Part shown: piece after piece, positions 1 to 11,104 of the stretch | Position numbering within the stretch: the first letter of the stretch is position 1 | How the letters are laid out: each line of letters begins with the position of its first letter | NCBI GenBank assembly: GCA_018857735.1 | Contig: JABMCL010000660.1 | Location: 562,001-626,000, forward strand | Length of the DNA stretch: 64,000 nt | Direction: 5' to 3' | From: Alviniconcha marisindica | Taxonomy: Eukaryota; Mollusca; Gastropoda; Provannidae | Translations under genes and position numbers: made by a program | Notes under the pieces: model-generated | The model's database searches: none | The model's input: the letters and a program-made list of their open reading frames with translations, nothing else | Told to the model about the DNA's origin: nothing

Positions 1-1016
1 AGCTTCTCGTTTCTGCTGATTTCAGTTTTGCGAGGCATATAAATTATTATGGCCAGTGATGCACATACCAGTCTGCACCATAGGGAGTTTCATAGTTGGA
101 ATATTGTAACCAAACTGATCATAAACCCCTTTCTGCGTCATTGATCCCCTAAGAAGTATTTTAAAGTGAGGCATTGTTTCGATTTTATAATTGACAATGA
201 CCACCAAACGAAGCTTTTGCGTCTTCTCGGCAGCATCACAGCGGATGACCTCGGTTTTTCCCCCCTTCTTCACCCTAAAGCGGGGGTGGGGGATAGGGGA
301 GATTTGACATAATCACTATCAGATGCCCCAATTGTTTGATAGTGTTCGTAGCACGGCTGTGTTGTTTTTGTGTAACACAATGTAATTTTGCCGTCCCAAG
401 TCACACCGCACTGGAGATCTATGTAAAATGCGTCACTCCCTGTAAAGTGGCTTCACACGTCACATCCTGTGGACATGCGAAGTGGATGTTCCAGCCGCAA
501 GTGGCCGTCGGTGTCCCATGTTTGTATGGCTAGATGTTGTGAGCGAGCCCCAGCAGCTTGCTGTGCACAGAATGTGTCGTACTTCTCGGCCTCAGCCCCT
601 CCCACTCGATGGCAAAAGACAGCCCAGTCCAAAGAGAGCTTTTAGCGATTATATATATATATATTTTAAGGAAATAAAAGTCCCCCCACTCCCTCTTTCC
701 TTTCAGACCCGTTGCTTACGCGAACTCAAAGGACACAAGCAGGAGATTTGGGCATTAATTTGGAAGGGGCAAAATAGGAGAAAAACGATTGGGGGGGCGG
801 GAAGGGGAGGGGGGGGGGGGTCTTGGATATGCTGTCTGCTGCCAAAGGAGGGCATTGTAACTGTTTGGCATGAAGCTGTAGATATTGTTGATGAAATGTT
901 ATAGTACAGCAGTACGCCGTACGTAATGTTGTGTCTGTTTCTCTTTTCTCTCCTACTCGTGCCTGTCCCTTGTCTCTCTGTGGATGTTCGTCACTCTATC
1001 TGTGCTCGGCTCACAG
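1..1016. other. Non-coding sequence, probable CaMKII intron (5' part of window)
   Basis: No exon can be supported here. The stretch has normal CpG density and includes a G-rich run near 790-820. A strong polypyrimidine tract followed by CAG ends at 708 but has no usable donor downstream. If the microexon at 1,017 is real, this is an intron of the CaMKII gene lying 3' of the kinase exons, which are outside the window. Confidence 0.5.
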
Positions 1017-1025
1017 TTAGCAAAG
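1017..1025 (+). CDS. Candidate 9-nt CaMKII linker microexon
   Basis: The nine bases TTAGCAAAG sit between a pyrimidine-rich stretch ending in CACAG and a consensus 5' splice site, AAAG followed by GTAAGTC. With one base carried from an upstream exon (phase 1), the insert reads Val-Ser-Lys and ends again in phase 1. That is the phase used by the certain CaMKII linker exon downstream. The splice sites and phase symmetry are visible; a CaMKII identity for three residues is inference. A chance match is possible because the element is so short, and only transcripts can settle it. Confidence 0.25.
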
Positions 1026-3875
1026 GTAAGTCACAGGGACGGCCTGGCATTTGGGGGGGGGGGGGGGTCTTTTTTCTTCCTTTTTTTGGGTCTCAGGTTG
1101 TTGTTTCTTGTTTTTCCTTTTATCACCGTTATCATCTCCGAATTCCAGCATGTTTGCGCCACCCTTGTCTTTTTTCAGAGACCGTTTTGCACGCCTGATG
1201 CCCGGCTGACACGAAGGCTTGATGTAATTGCTTTCTTGTGCCTTGTGCTTTTGGAACATTGGTTGTTACCGGCAGGTTTGTTTTGCTTCATGTGCCCCGG
1301 CTTTAACCGAAGACAGCAAGAGAAGCGTAAAATGCGAGCTGAGGCGAAGGGAATCTTACTTCTCCCCCCTCCCGCCCCCATCCCCTGTTTCCCATGCCCG
1401 TCTCTTGCCTACCAGACAAATGAACTTGGGGGGGGGGGGGGGGGAGGGGGGGGGGCATCATTCTGAACAGGACTCAAGACGGTGATAAGTAATTCGGTAG
1501 GTCGATTAGCTGGAGTGGTAATACCCGTTCTGGTTAAGTTTAATAAAAGTGGATGGAAAAACAAAACAAACAAAAAACTGTACAGCTATGACTGAATGTG
1601 TGCTCATGGTCACCTTCCAATCCGAATGCATGCTCGAGACGAAAATCTCAAACAAGGATGACTGCTAGCGTTGTAAAGCAAGACCCAAACACATTCTAAA
1701 CGATTAAAAGGAACGCTGTCCTTAATGGGCACGAGCGGAAGCGAAACATCCGTGTTTTGGGACATTGCATTTATCGTTGGAATGTCTAATCAAATTTGTA
1801 GAAAGAATGTGTAGTCTGGTTTTTGCGACTTTTGGTCAGGCAGATTAAGGTAGATTAAATTGCCATTGCGTTCTTATAAACAAACACACGAGCTCCTGGA
1901 AAGGTTATGAACATGCACCATTTTTTTTCTTCGCATGCCAGCTGTGTTCCCCGTAGGCGACTTGGGTCTTTGTCGTTGTGTTCGCGTAACGTCTGTCGAG
2001 CGCTAATCAGTACATTTTCGTTTATCACCGTTTAACCGTTGTTTAACTGTTGGTTTGTGGCTTCGAAAAAAGGGACTTACCCGGAAAGTTCGCATATGTT
2101 TTGTACTGTCATATTAAATCAGCGTTTCTTTTAACCGTTTATGTGTTAGTGAAATGGAGTAGTAAACTGGACAACCGGTGGCAGTGCGAAACGCGCCGAG
2201 GGAACAGAGCAGCTGCTGTGGCAGCATGAGCGAACGTAATTGGAGCTGAGAGTTTCGGGTTTTGAAGTTCCGAGGCTGCTGTCAGAACAAAACCAAAAAG
2301 CCAGCCCCACAGTAGATGCATGTCTGCGGTATTTGCTGAATTCACGCTCCTGTCGATAAACCGATATGTTGGAGGTGGAGCTTTTGGCAATTTCCTCCGA
2401 AGATTGTGGATTGTGTCCCAGCTGGTGGTGATGGTGGAGGGGGGTAGGAGTAGGAGAGAAGTGGGAGGCATGTCAACCGAAGGAAGGTGCGCGCACGTGT
2501 GGGGGGTTAGGCGAATTCCTGTGGCGCAGACACTTCCTGCGAGACCGAAAACAGTCAAGAATGGTTTTTGTGTCACATGCATTTGTGGTATGATAATGTG
2601 GTGTTTTGTTTGTTGTTTTCATTTATTAAGGGGGGGGGGGGGGGGGTAGACTGAATATATTATAGACTTTTGGACGGGTTTGCATGCATGGTTGTGTCAA
2701 CTGCAGTTGACAGTTGCAACTACAGAACTGTCAAGTGCAGTTCAACATCGAGAACAGTCTGTGCTTGACCCTTGACCTAAAAGGAGCACAGCCATGTAGG
2801 CCTACAGGCAACATGGGCTGATGTCGAGATCCTCGTCCGTCGGTTGGATTACTACCTGTACCTAGGCTGCGCAGGATAGCAGCTACTTACAACACCTAAA
2901 CCCTAATTAATGCTACCCCACAGATTCGTGTAACGCAGAACAAATCTTATCTCCGGTAGAAAAATCGCGGATAAAATGTCAGCCTTTTACTGGTCCCAGA
3001 TCTAAAGGTCAAAAGGTAAGGAAGTGATAGGCTATGGGTGGGTGGGGGCGCATTTAAACAGTAGCGAGTCCCAAAATACCAACATCCTATTTAATCATTT
3101 ATGTATAATGAAATCTAGGAGTCACGGAGTCACAGTTTACAATGTTAGTGTAATGGGGGAAGACCTTTGGACGCAGTTTTATTACAATTGGGAGGTGTTA
3201 CGTAAAATTCACCGCAAGAATACGTCATAATTATGCTCTGGTTTGAGTGCATGAGGCTACATTTCTCGCGTTATAAATTTCTCCTGCAAGACCTTGAATC
3301 GAATGTTGCCCCAGGTCATATTTTGTTAATTCCGAAAGCGGTTTCTGGTTCGATGCGTGATGAGCAATGCGACTCGCTAGTTAGGAAGCCTCGTGGTGAT
3401 ACCGTGAAAATTCATCACGTGAGAATAGGTTCAGCAGTAAGACCGCGATTTTGGGATTATACTCCACACGGCGAGCTTTTAGGCAGCAGCGTCTTTCAAC
3501 TGTAACAACTGGGGGGAACGGTCCAAAAGTACAACGGAACGATTGCTTTGAGAAAATGAGTAAGTAAGCTCGTATATTGGTTGTCAGTGTGGTCGTGCTG
3601 TGGGTAGTGTGTTTGTGAGAGTGCTCCCCCTCCCCCATCTTCCGCCCACTCCCCCTTTTTTCTTGAATCGTATTTTTAAGCCTTAACATCAACTGTTCCA
3701 TGTAATACTCGATTTGTGATCTATGTGACAACATGTTAAGCAAAGCTATTTTTTGTTTTGTTTAGTTACGAACATACTAAATTGACGGTTTGCTAGTTCT
3801 AACAGGTAATATATATTTTTGCTTATATTGTTCACTGACAAAATGGATTTCGCCCGATATAGCATGGCAGATCGG
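1026..3875. other. Non-coding sequence, probable intron, with G tracts
   Basis: I see no supportable exon. The stretch carries long G runs near 1,061, 1,428-1,454 and 2,631-2,646. A strong acceptor-like site ending at 1,178 is followed in phase 1 by an early TGA. There is a perfect 16-bp palindrome at 2,696-2,711. CpG density is normal for the left part of the window. Confidence 0.5.
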
Positions 3876-3889
3876 GTGTATATATATAT

Positions 3890-3943
<54 letters not shown>
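3876..3943. repeat. (AT)n microsatellite
   Basis: An almost pure AT dinucleotide run of about 65 bp with one phase slip. It lies immediately upstream of the retrotransposon remnant that starts near 4,000. Confidence 0.9.
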
Positions 3944-3944
<1 letters not shown>

Positions 3945-4007
3945 ATCTACTCTACGACCATACTAGCAAAGACTAATGAATAAAACGGGCAGAAGCGCCT
4001 GCTTCGG

Positions 4008-4319
4008 TTGTTAGCCCTGTACCTAGTAGTAGTGCCGAAGCCGAACACTTCCGGCATACGGTTGTGCATGGACATCCGACAAGCAAATGAAGCAATCAGC
4101 GCGAGAGATTTTCAATCCCGACGATTGAAGAAGCGCTTAGACATAAATGGGAGCACGGTGTTCTCAAAACCTGATCTGAAATGGGGTTTTCGCCAACCCG
4201 AGTTGTCAGAAGAGTCACGGCTTATGACAACATTCGCAACGCATATGAGGTTGTACCGGTTGATGTTTGGCGTGACGCCAGCGCCAGAAATTTATATTAT
4301 CACAATCAGAGCGTGCTAA
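4008..4319 (+). pseudogene. Reverse transcriptase fragment (Ty3/Gypsy)
   Basis: About 100 codons resemble the N-terminal half of a Ty3/Gypsy reverse transcriptase. Recognisable blocks are VVVPKP, the RLCMDIRQANEAI block (equivalent of the R-x-C-x-D-x-R-x-LN motif), FSKPDLKWGFRQ with the first catalytic aspartate region, and FATHMRLYRLMFGVTPAPE. The frame stops just after this, before the YxDD active site. It is therefore a truncated, non-functional fragment, possibly reshaped by deletions between the palm blocks. Confidence 0.85.
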
Positions 4320-5607
4320 GTGATTGTGAGTCAGGGCGCACGGAACGTGACTAATACCAGAGAATTTTGTTTCGTTGAGTATGCGCCCAACGGAAAATAC
4401 ATTTGGGAAACTGATGCCTCGTCGTCAGTGTGCCAGAGTGAAACACATTTACACAAAGAAATCCTTTAGCCAGAGACATACGAGAACCCAGTCAAAGCAT
4501 CTGAATGATTCTGTTCTCCTACAACTGGATACAAATTTAACGCAGCACGTGTGAAGAGCCAGATCGATAGAATACAAAATCGCAAAAAACACAAGGTCGT
4601 TACAGTTGGGGTGACTTTTCCCACTTTTTTTCCTGATGTCACGTCGACAACAACATAAACAACATAAGTTCGCCAGGTCTTCTTGTAAATATCAGATAAT
4701 GCGCTAGTAGTGTCAGAACATTCCCTCCAGGTCCGCTTCTAAATATCAGGTAATGCACTAACACGTCACAAACACTCCAAAGGATTACATGTTCCTGTGG
4801 TTTACGTTGAAAGTGTGAATTTGTTAGAAAGTTTCTTGACGTGCAATTCTGTTCTTACACCAAAGGACACATTGACAAAAATTAATATCTTTGTTTTGAC
4901 GGAGTGTAGTTTCTCAGTTCACGAAAATGAATAAATTAGACTTCCGTTCCTCCATCTGTTACACGGAATCCTCAGACTTGGTCAACAAACCGTCTTTCGG
5001 CAGGCAGCTGTTTCTGCAGAGCATAATTCATCAGTGGATGGATGGTTATTTTCATTTTGACCTCGGGAGTGGCAGCCATAAAACCTCCCTATGTCATCGC
5101 AGACACCATCCGGCCGTAAAACGAAATCCTCAGACCTAGTGTGTCAGAGTCTTGAGAGAGTTGAAGTTGGACACTATATGTAAGGAGAAGAAAATGAAGA
5201 AGCTTTCTGGTGTGGCTTAGTTATATTAATTTTCATGACGATGAATACAATCCCCGAAGTTGCTCGGGATCGGAAGATCCATGAACGCCGGATGGGAATA
5301 CAGAAAAACTGGATGAGTGTTTCCCGATTCTTCTGACGTCCCTTCTAGATACTATATTATCATATCATTAATGAGATATTCAGTAATCAACTGATAATAA
5401 CTATAATGCACAAGGTTTCATTTTCCTGTTGTTGTTGTTGTTACAAAATATTTATAAAAAATAAAAATAAAGTGAGTTTGCCTGCAAAAGTTCGAACTCA
5501 GTAATGAAAGTTTTGATTGTGAGGTGTACACGAAACCTTTTGCCAAGAATTTTACACTACAGTGAACGGGAAAGCATCCTTATTCTAGTCATGGCGATCA
5601 GTTTGAG
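4320..5607. other. Degenerate interior of the retrotransposon remnant
   Basis: No pol domain is readable here, although the segment lies between the reverse transcriptase and RNase H pieces. A direct duplication of roughly 60 bp is visible around 4,670-4,770; both copies contain AAATATCAG followed by TAATGC. The sequence is AT-rich from about 5,340 to 5,480 and includes a short (GTT)n run. It could be decayed pol sequence or a secondary insertion. Confidence 0.45.
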
Positions 5608-5958
5608 GTGTTACACCTACCATTCGACGTAAATCGTCGTAGTTTACCTGGACTGACCTTTCGGTCCGACATGCGTTGGAACCAGAGGCTCAGGATGGAA
5701 ACCTCGGAACGCGGATACACGGTGTGCTCTTGCTGTCGTTTGTGTTTTGCGTGTGAACGATTCCATCAGTGTGTGAGCGGGATCGGGCTCACACTACAAA
5801 CAGACCACCGTCCGCTACAGTTCATCCGCTCAAAGAAGTCCAAACCGTCAGCGAGGATCGAAGGATGGGTTTTGCGACTTCAGAGTTACACCTTCAAGGT
5901 GGAGTACGTACGAGCCGGGTACTCAAAACGGCGCGGACTCTGTGTCAGGTGGAAATGA
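5608..5958 (+). pseudogene. RNase H / connection fragment (Ty3/Gypsy)
   Basis: The C-terminal part of this frame reads through FACERFHQCVSGIGLTLQ, then TDHRPLQFIRSKKSKPSAR, then WVLRLQSYTFKVEYVRAGYS. This is the typical end of a Ty3/Gypsy RNase H domain, with its TDH-x-PL motif and the arginine-rich WVLRLQ segment. The usual downstream phrase giving an Asp-x-Leu-Ser-Arg boundary is frameshifted. The upstream half of the frame is not recognisable. Integrase-related sequence continues in another frame from about 5,942. Confidence 0.85.
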
Positions 5959-6456
5959 TGCTGAAGACTCCATCTGTTTCGTTGCGAAAAAGTTGATTCC
6001 GAAAGCGACGACAGCCCGCGAAATAGAAGCAGCAGCAGCAGCTGATCAAGAGCTGGGTGCTGTGAAAGAGTGCACCAAGTCTGCTTCAGTGATTGGTGGG
6101 GGAATTGTCCAAACGCTGCATACAAAACACTGAGAGACGAACTTGCCTGCTTAGGGAAGCTTGTCCCTCGTGGAAGTAGGATTGTGATTCCAGAGAAACT
6201 TCATCAACGCGTAACGGATATTGCGCAAAACAAAACATGGTTTGCCGGTGAGTCGGTGACAGTCACCTTAGATAATGGTCCGCAGTTTGTGTCTGAGGAG
6301 TTCAGATCGTTCATGAACACAAACGGCATTCAGCACATTCGCACATCACCGTTGTGGCCACAAACAAATGGCAAGGGAGAACCGCACACTTTTGAAAGCA
6401 GTCTGAATTGCTCATGCTCAAGGCCAAGACTGGTTAAACGAGCACCTGAAAGATGA
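5942..6456 (+). pseudogene. Integrase fragments (Ty3/Gypsy), frameshifted
   Basis: Two overlapping frames carry integrase pieces. The first (5,942-6,133) holds the acidic pre-integrase linker with AREIEAAAAADQELGAVKEC. The second (6,070-6,456) starts with a RDELACLGKLVPRGSRIVIP segment. It then jumps to the catalytic core end: TLDNGPQFVSEEF with the second catalytic aspartate, followed by SPLWPQTNGKGE with the catalytic glutamate region. The HHCC zinc finger and the first catalytic aspartate are missing, so an internal deletion removed roughly 100 residues. The protein cannot be active. Confidence 0.85.
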
Positions 6457-6819
6457 GGGATTACATTGTGGAGAACATGTGACTGTATTTTTATGCAGCG
6501 TAAGGCAAGGGAATGGGTGGGGGGTGGGGGGTATATAAACAATATGTAACTGAGAACCTTACACTTGACGTCCGTATTGCGTCACCCACCGCTCCCCCGT
6601 GGCCTGCCGGGGTCCGTCCCCGGGAACGGGGGAAGCGAAGGGTGACCTCCATCGACAACAGGGCTCGGTGAAGGAAGCGCTGTGTTCAGCTCCCTGAACA
6701 CCGCCAACTCGCCGCCGTGCCTGCCGAGCGTGACCAACGCTCCAACGCGGCAAGTGCCTCACTCCTCTTTCCTTAATAATAACAAACCCCATAATATGCT
6801 ACTAACCTATGTCAGATTG
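6457..6819. other. Flank of the retrotransposon remnant, GC-rich segment
   Basis: No gene is recognised. Around 6,540-6,760 the sequence becomes clearly GC-rich, with a short hairpin-forming stretch (CCGGGG...CCCCGG near 6,610-6,625). It may be a further repeat or a decayed element end. Open frames across it are not similar to anything I know. Confidence 0.4.
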
Positions 6820-7380
6820 CTATGCGACTTTTGCATAGTATGAATATCCAAATGCCTAAGTGGTTATTGTTTTTCAAAGCCACGAGACTTTTTGTCTCCT
6901 TTTAACTGCGACTTTTGCATAGTATGGAAACCCAAATGCCTATGTTTTAAGGCCACGAGACGTTTTCGTCTATTTTTAACTGTAAATAGATGTGTATCCA
7001 AACGATGGATTTTTAACAGTAGCAGGCGCGTCGTTGTCGCCCAGAACATGTCATGCATGTTCAAACTGGAATAGCGACCGACTGCGTCGCTCCCCGGCTG
7101 CGTGGCTGGGGAGCAGAATGTCTAAACCATAACCAGCTTTTTAAAGGTTTCTTCCTTCTACTAAAAGCTGGATGGATTAATAATTTTTTATGTATGCTGC
7201 CCTCATTACAGGCCCATTTACAGCTGTGAGCAGGTGGTCGTCGTTTTTTACCCGCAGTAAAATGCACCCCCAACGACAGAATGTATTTTTTATCCAACAG
7301 TAGGCGCCTTGCTGCCCCCCGGACATGATTACACGTACTGAAGCTGAAGCGACCCCCCCCCCCCCCCCAACTCATCTTTA
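6820..7380. repeat. Locally duplicated repeat block
   Basis: A module beginning TGCGACTTTTGCATAGTATG occurs twice (from about 6,823 and 6,908). Both copies share CCAAATGCCTA and GCCACGAGAC at matching distances, giving a period near 85 bp. A second module sharing AACAGTAG, GGCGC and GACATG-like blocks and ending in GCGACC occurs at about 7,015-7,080 and 7,297-7,352. This looks like tandem or nested decayed transposon termini. No coding potential was recognised. Confidence 0.6.
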
Positions 7381-7499
7381 CTTTTAAGAGTTTATTACAG
7401 TTTGTCCCTAATATGTCAACCCGACATCCGAGGACATGAAGCCCCACATCATCATCAGAACCTTACACAATCAGTCTCACAAAAGTAATAAATCTGACA

Positions 7500-7640
7500 T
7501 GATATGTGATCTTTCCAGTGTGTTTGTCAGTATTCTGTTAGTCGCGTAATTACTCATGTACAGTAACAGATCCGCATTGATCTTGCACAGTAACTAGATG
7601 CGCGTAATTACTGCTGTACAGTAACTAGATCAACAAGGAT
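7500..7640. repeat. Short direct repeats (AGTAATTAC/TACAGTAAC family)
   Basis: Segments of about 30-60 bp built from GCGTAATTACT, TGTACAGTAAC and AGATC recur two to three times in tandem between about 7,540 and 7,635. This is a small degenerate minisatellite. No gene is seen. Confidence 0.55.
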
Positions 7641-7808
7641 GTAAGAATAATGTTTTCCGTCACAGTGTGAGTGTGATTTAAACAAGAATTTATTTAAATG
7701 CAAAATAAAGATGCCTGGTGCAAAGTTTGTAAGCACATCAACGGGCTCCACAGTTTGAACCGTACTGCAAGAAGAAAAAGGGAAAAAAAGGTTCGTATAC
7801 ACTGATAT

Positions 7809-7836
7809 GGGGGGGGGGGGGGGGGGGGGGGGGGGG
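7809..7836. repeat. Poly-G tract (about 28 G)
   Basis: An uninterrupted guanine run, one of more than a dozen G or C runs of 15 or more bases in this window. Its exact length is unreliable in most sequencing chemistries. Confidence 0.85.
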
Positions 7837-7889
7837 AGCGGCTGTTGTTAGTGTAGACATTTATTTGCTTCTGTGTGTTTCTGGTATTT

Positions 7890-8790
7890 CAGACTGTAAT
7901 TCTTGCCCCGAAGGCGGGCCGGGTATGTCTGAGGTCACTGCTCTGTCCAGAATCTCAGAGCCGTCATTTGATTCCGCTTTTCTATCTCCTCTTTCGTTCC
8001 TTCCTTAGACCTATTGCTCTTTCTGTCTTGTCATTTTTTTCCCTTCTGCTAATGGCCAACTCTCCTGGCTCTCCACACCCCATCCGCCCCCTTTTGTCTC
8101 TCTCCCCTCCTCCCTCCCGAGAAAAATCTTTAGTATGTTTCGTCAAGGGGTCGTTGTTGTTTTTGGTATGGTTCTTGTTGAGCAGCTGGGAGGTGATAGT
8201 TTGTTGGTGGCATGTGCGGCATGCTGCCACGTGTCACTGTTATATCCCCCACCACACCCCCCTCATGACCGAAGTATCGAACAAAAGAAGCATATATATA
8301 TATATATATGATAACGATCGTAGAGATTTGCTACCAAAGCGCTTAAACTGAACCCTGAAATTCTTTATAAAGAGAGATAATGAAAGCACGCGTACGAAAG
8401 GGTAACAACTATCTAGCTGCGCCAGAGAGAACGCACTCTTTTTGATGAACAGGATTTAGCACGCGCTCGCGCAGACACACACACACACACACACACACAT
8501 CTATACCTCTGTTCTTAAAGTCTGGTCTTGATAAATCGGACCACGATACTAAAAAGGCCATATCGAACTCATGGAAATACGGATTTGATGCGTGCGTGCG
8601 TGTGTGTGTTGTGTTTTCGATTTGTGTTTGGGCAGCTTTTGTAGATTTCACTTGAGTATGGTTTTAGACATGAGAAGAGTTTTGAACTGCGTATTTACTT
8701 ATGATAGAGTTTGATCGTCCTGTGGTGACCCTGTGCGGTTGACAGGACGTTAAAATCCAATGACTAAGTTCTTCAGACTTCACTTAAGGA
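7890..8790 (+). mobile_element. Dispersed non-autonomous repeat, copy A
   Basis: This stretch is clearly homologous to 39,600-40,350. Shared blocks include GTCATTTGATTCC, TTGCTCTTTCTGTCTTGTCA, GCTAATGGCCA versus GCTAATTGTCCA, and a right end reading TGACCCTGTGCGGTTGACAG then GACGTTAAAATCC. No protein is encoded. Two copies in one window plus short tail-only copies elsewhere indicate an interspersed element, possibly SINE-like or a non-autonomous DNA transposon. The copy is interrupted by an (AT)n run near 8,290-8,310 and an (AC)n run near 8,474-8,500. Confidence 0.75.
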
Positions 8791-10321
8791 AGAAAATTTG
8801 CGCCCTTTTTCTTCCTTGCAGTGACTGCAGAGAGGGTTTAAGTGAAGACACATTCAATGCATTGAGAAATCAAAGATAAAATTAAAAGGTTTTGCTATAT
8901 GCAATGCGATGTGACGCGACGGTTACTAAAACAGAAGCCATGACATTTTCTCATCTTTAAATAGTAATGTAAAGAGGGAGGGCGTATGACCGTTGAGTTT
9001 ACGTTCAGATTAGAAGAAAGAAAAGAAAAAAAGGGTTTATTTATGAGATCTAGAATCGTGTTTTTTTATATTTTATATTTTATTTAGGTGTACGTTGAAT
9101 ACACCATAGGCTACCATCGAGACGAAGATAAATGATTTTCATGTTCAAGTGAGCAGTGCAGAAAGTAATCGACTTCTAGGTGAGCTCTCTAGGTCCCATC
9201 GAGTCGTTGTAAACTGTCGGCGTTTCTGCTTCCACCGCGGACAGCAAACTAGCACGACTGCAAAGGAGTGGCTTTATCCGTCGTTGTTGCTAGCACAATG
9301 CACAAGCTGATTATTGGTGTGCTCAGAGTGACTGTGGTGTGCCCTCCTGCTGCAGTCTCTATATATATATTTATCTTCGTGGCGTATCAGGCCTGTTTGT
9401 TTCACTCGAGCTCTGTACTTGTTGGTCAGTATTGTGCAGCTGTTTCCGACCCGTGTGTCTGAAAGCAAGAGTTGTCGAAACGGTCTTTACTCATTTTGTT
9501 TGAATGTGTACATTTTCATGTGTTATTTGGACCTTCATCCCCTGTTCGTTTAAAAGTAATACTGTGAGTGTATGAAATGGTGAGCGTAGGCTTTATTTGT
9601 TCGTATTAGTTTCAGTAACCGTCAAAAGGTCGCTGGAGTCACAAGAAAGGAACAAGTGGAACTTGTAGTTTCATAGAAACATGTATCCAACTGAACTCAA
9701 ACAAAGTTGTAGTTTAAAAGCGAAATCAGACCTTTAAGAGGAGATGTGCAGACTAGTTTGTATTGTACCACAGTTACCTTGAAGAGGGAGACAGCAGTGT
9801 ATAATTTACTAGTAAAGTCTTGCTTTTTTCCTGGTTGATTCAGTCTTCTGATTTGACATGGCAGTTAAGTCGGGCGTATTCAAGACATTTGCCCTTTGGT
9901 AGTAATATTGTTGATGTTAAGATAGGGGTATTTATTTATATTGTGCAGGTAGTTCTTAGTGTCTAAAGAACCTAGTGCGAATAAACTACGAGTGTTTTAA
10001 TACTGTACAAAAGAACTTCGTGGTTTATATTGCTACATTGTGAATGGAAATTTGGCATGAAAAGAACCAGTACACACTTTAAAAAAATGGTGCTGTACAC
10101 AGTAAAGTGCATGTCGAACAGATGTTACTTCAACAGAAACAGTCATTTGTTAAACCAGCAGAAGTAGGAGTATTCAAAACTGCTCCACAAAATTGTTTCA
10201 GAATTCTTGATTCCACTGGAATAACAGTCTAGCTGTTAGAATTAAACTTCCTTCCCAAGATGATAGTTTGGGGTTGTGAGTCGATAGAGCTATGATGTGC
10301 ATTTTTATTATTTTTATTACA

Positions 10322-10326
<5 letters not shown>
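8791..10326. other. Non-coding sequence, probable CaMKII intron
   Basis: No exon, RNA gene or recognisable transposon protein is seen. CpG density is normal. Open frames here (for example at 9,268-9,468 on both strands) are short, overlap each other on opposite strands and lack similarity to known families. Confidence 0.5.
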
Positions 10327-10394
<68 letters not shown>

Positions 10395-10420
10395 AAGAAA
10401 GAAAGAAAGAAAGAAGAAGA
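10327..10420. repeat. (GA)n microsatellite grading into (AAAG)n
   Basis: About 62 bp of pure GA are followed by AAAG repeats. Confidence 0.95.
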
Positions 10421-10746
10421 AAGAATTGTAAAGAAAGGATAAACGGCTTTTACTACGAGCCCTGCGTCAAGCAGTGTACCGCCCAGCCCTCGTTTTAGTT
10501 TGTTTGAGACAGACCATGCAACTGTTTACTAACCGGTGTACGGGTTAAGTGCCTGTCGCAGTGTCGCTCTTTTCATAATACATTTTCTGTTTCTCTGTAA
10601 ATAAAGAAGTCACGTCCTTGAAAGACCAAAAGCAAATATGTAACAGAAATATTAAGTCTGGTAACTTAGGGTTTGTGTTTATTTTGTTTTGTCTCATTGC
10701 ATAAATTAGCATACTTATTGTACATACAAGGAAATACATGTAGACC

Positions 10747-10748
<2 letters not shown>

Positions 10749-10797
<49 letters not shown>
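10749..10797. repeat. (AC)n microsatellite
   Basis: About 48 bp of pure AC, followed by an imperfect GCGCAC-rich tail to about 10,850. Confidence 0.95.
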
Positions 10798-10799
<2 letters not shown>

Positions 10800-11053
10800 C
10801 TCTGTGTGCGCGTGCGCACCTATTTACTCAGAATACACGCGCACACACACATTTATTTACTCAGATTCTAGATTGCCATTTGTTTGACTACATATAACTA
10901 TAGCGATGCACCATTGGTGTCTGTGAACAATTAGTGCACCCCTTGCGTGCGTGTCTGCAAGTCAGTCGTGTGATACCTACGTGCCTGATCAGTGAGTGTG
11001 TCCCGTTTTGTTTTGTCAGCATTGCCCACTACTAATGTCGCTTTGTTGATTAG

Positions 11054-11104
11054 GTAATGTGATTCCGGCCACCGGCAATGGCTCGGGGGTAATCACCGGT
11101 TCAG
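11054..11104 (+). CDS. Candidate alternative CaMKII linker exon
   Basis: A 51-nt open segment lies between TTGATTAG and a good 5' splice site, TTCAG followed by GTAGGT. Read in phase 1 it gives GNVIPATGNGSGVITGS and leaves one base, so it is a phase-1-symmetric cassette like the certain linker exon at 20,235. A short Gly/Ser/Thr-rich insert suits the CaMKII variable linker, which joins the regulatory segment to the hub. The segment is GC-rich compared with its flanks. Phase and composition are seen; membership of CaMKII is inferred from position, strand and phase. Confidence 0.5.

Larger units (their letters stand above)
4000..6456 (+). mobile_element. Decayed Ty3/Gypsy-type LTR retrotransposon (pol remnant)
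   Basis: Three broken pieces of a Ty3/Gypsy pol gene lie in the expected order: reverse transcriptase, RNase H, integrase. They are separated by non-coding sequence, frameshifts and stops. I recognised no gag, protease, tRNA primer site or paired LTRs. The element is dead: the reverse transcriptase lacks the catalytic YxDD region and the integrase lacks its zinc-binding module. Orientation matches the host CaMKII gene. Its CpG content resembles its surroundings. The individual pieces are listed separately. Confidence 0.85.

Noticed and set aside
696..780. Strong polypyrimidine tract and CAG followed by ACCCGTTGC as a possible CaMKII exon
   Set aside because: No usable donor follows before a stop in the expected phase, and the peptide is not recognisable.
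1160..1280. Acceptor-like CTTTTTTCAG with a GCAG/GTTTGT donor about 95 bp later
   Set aside because: All frames compatible with CaMKII phase contain an early stop; the donor is weak.
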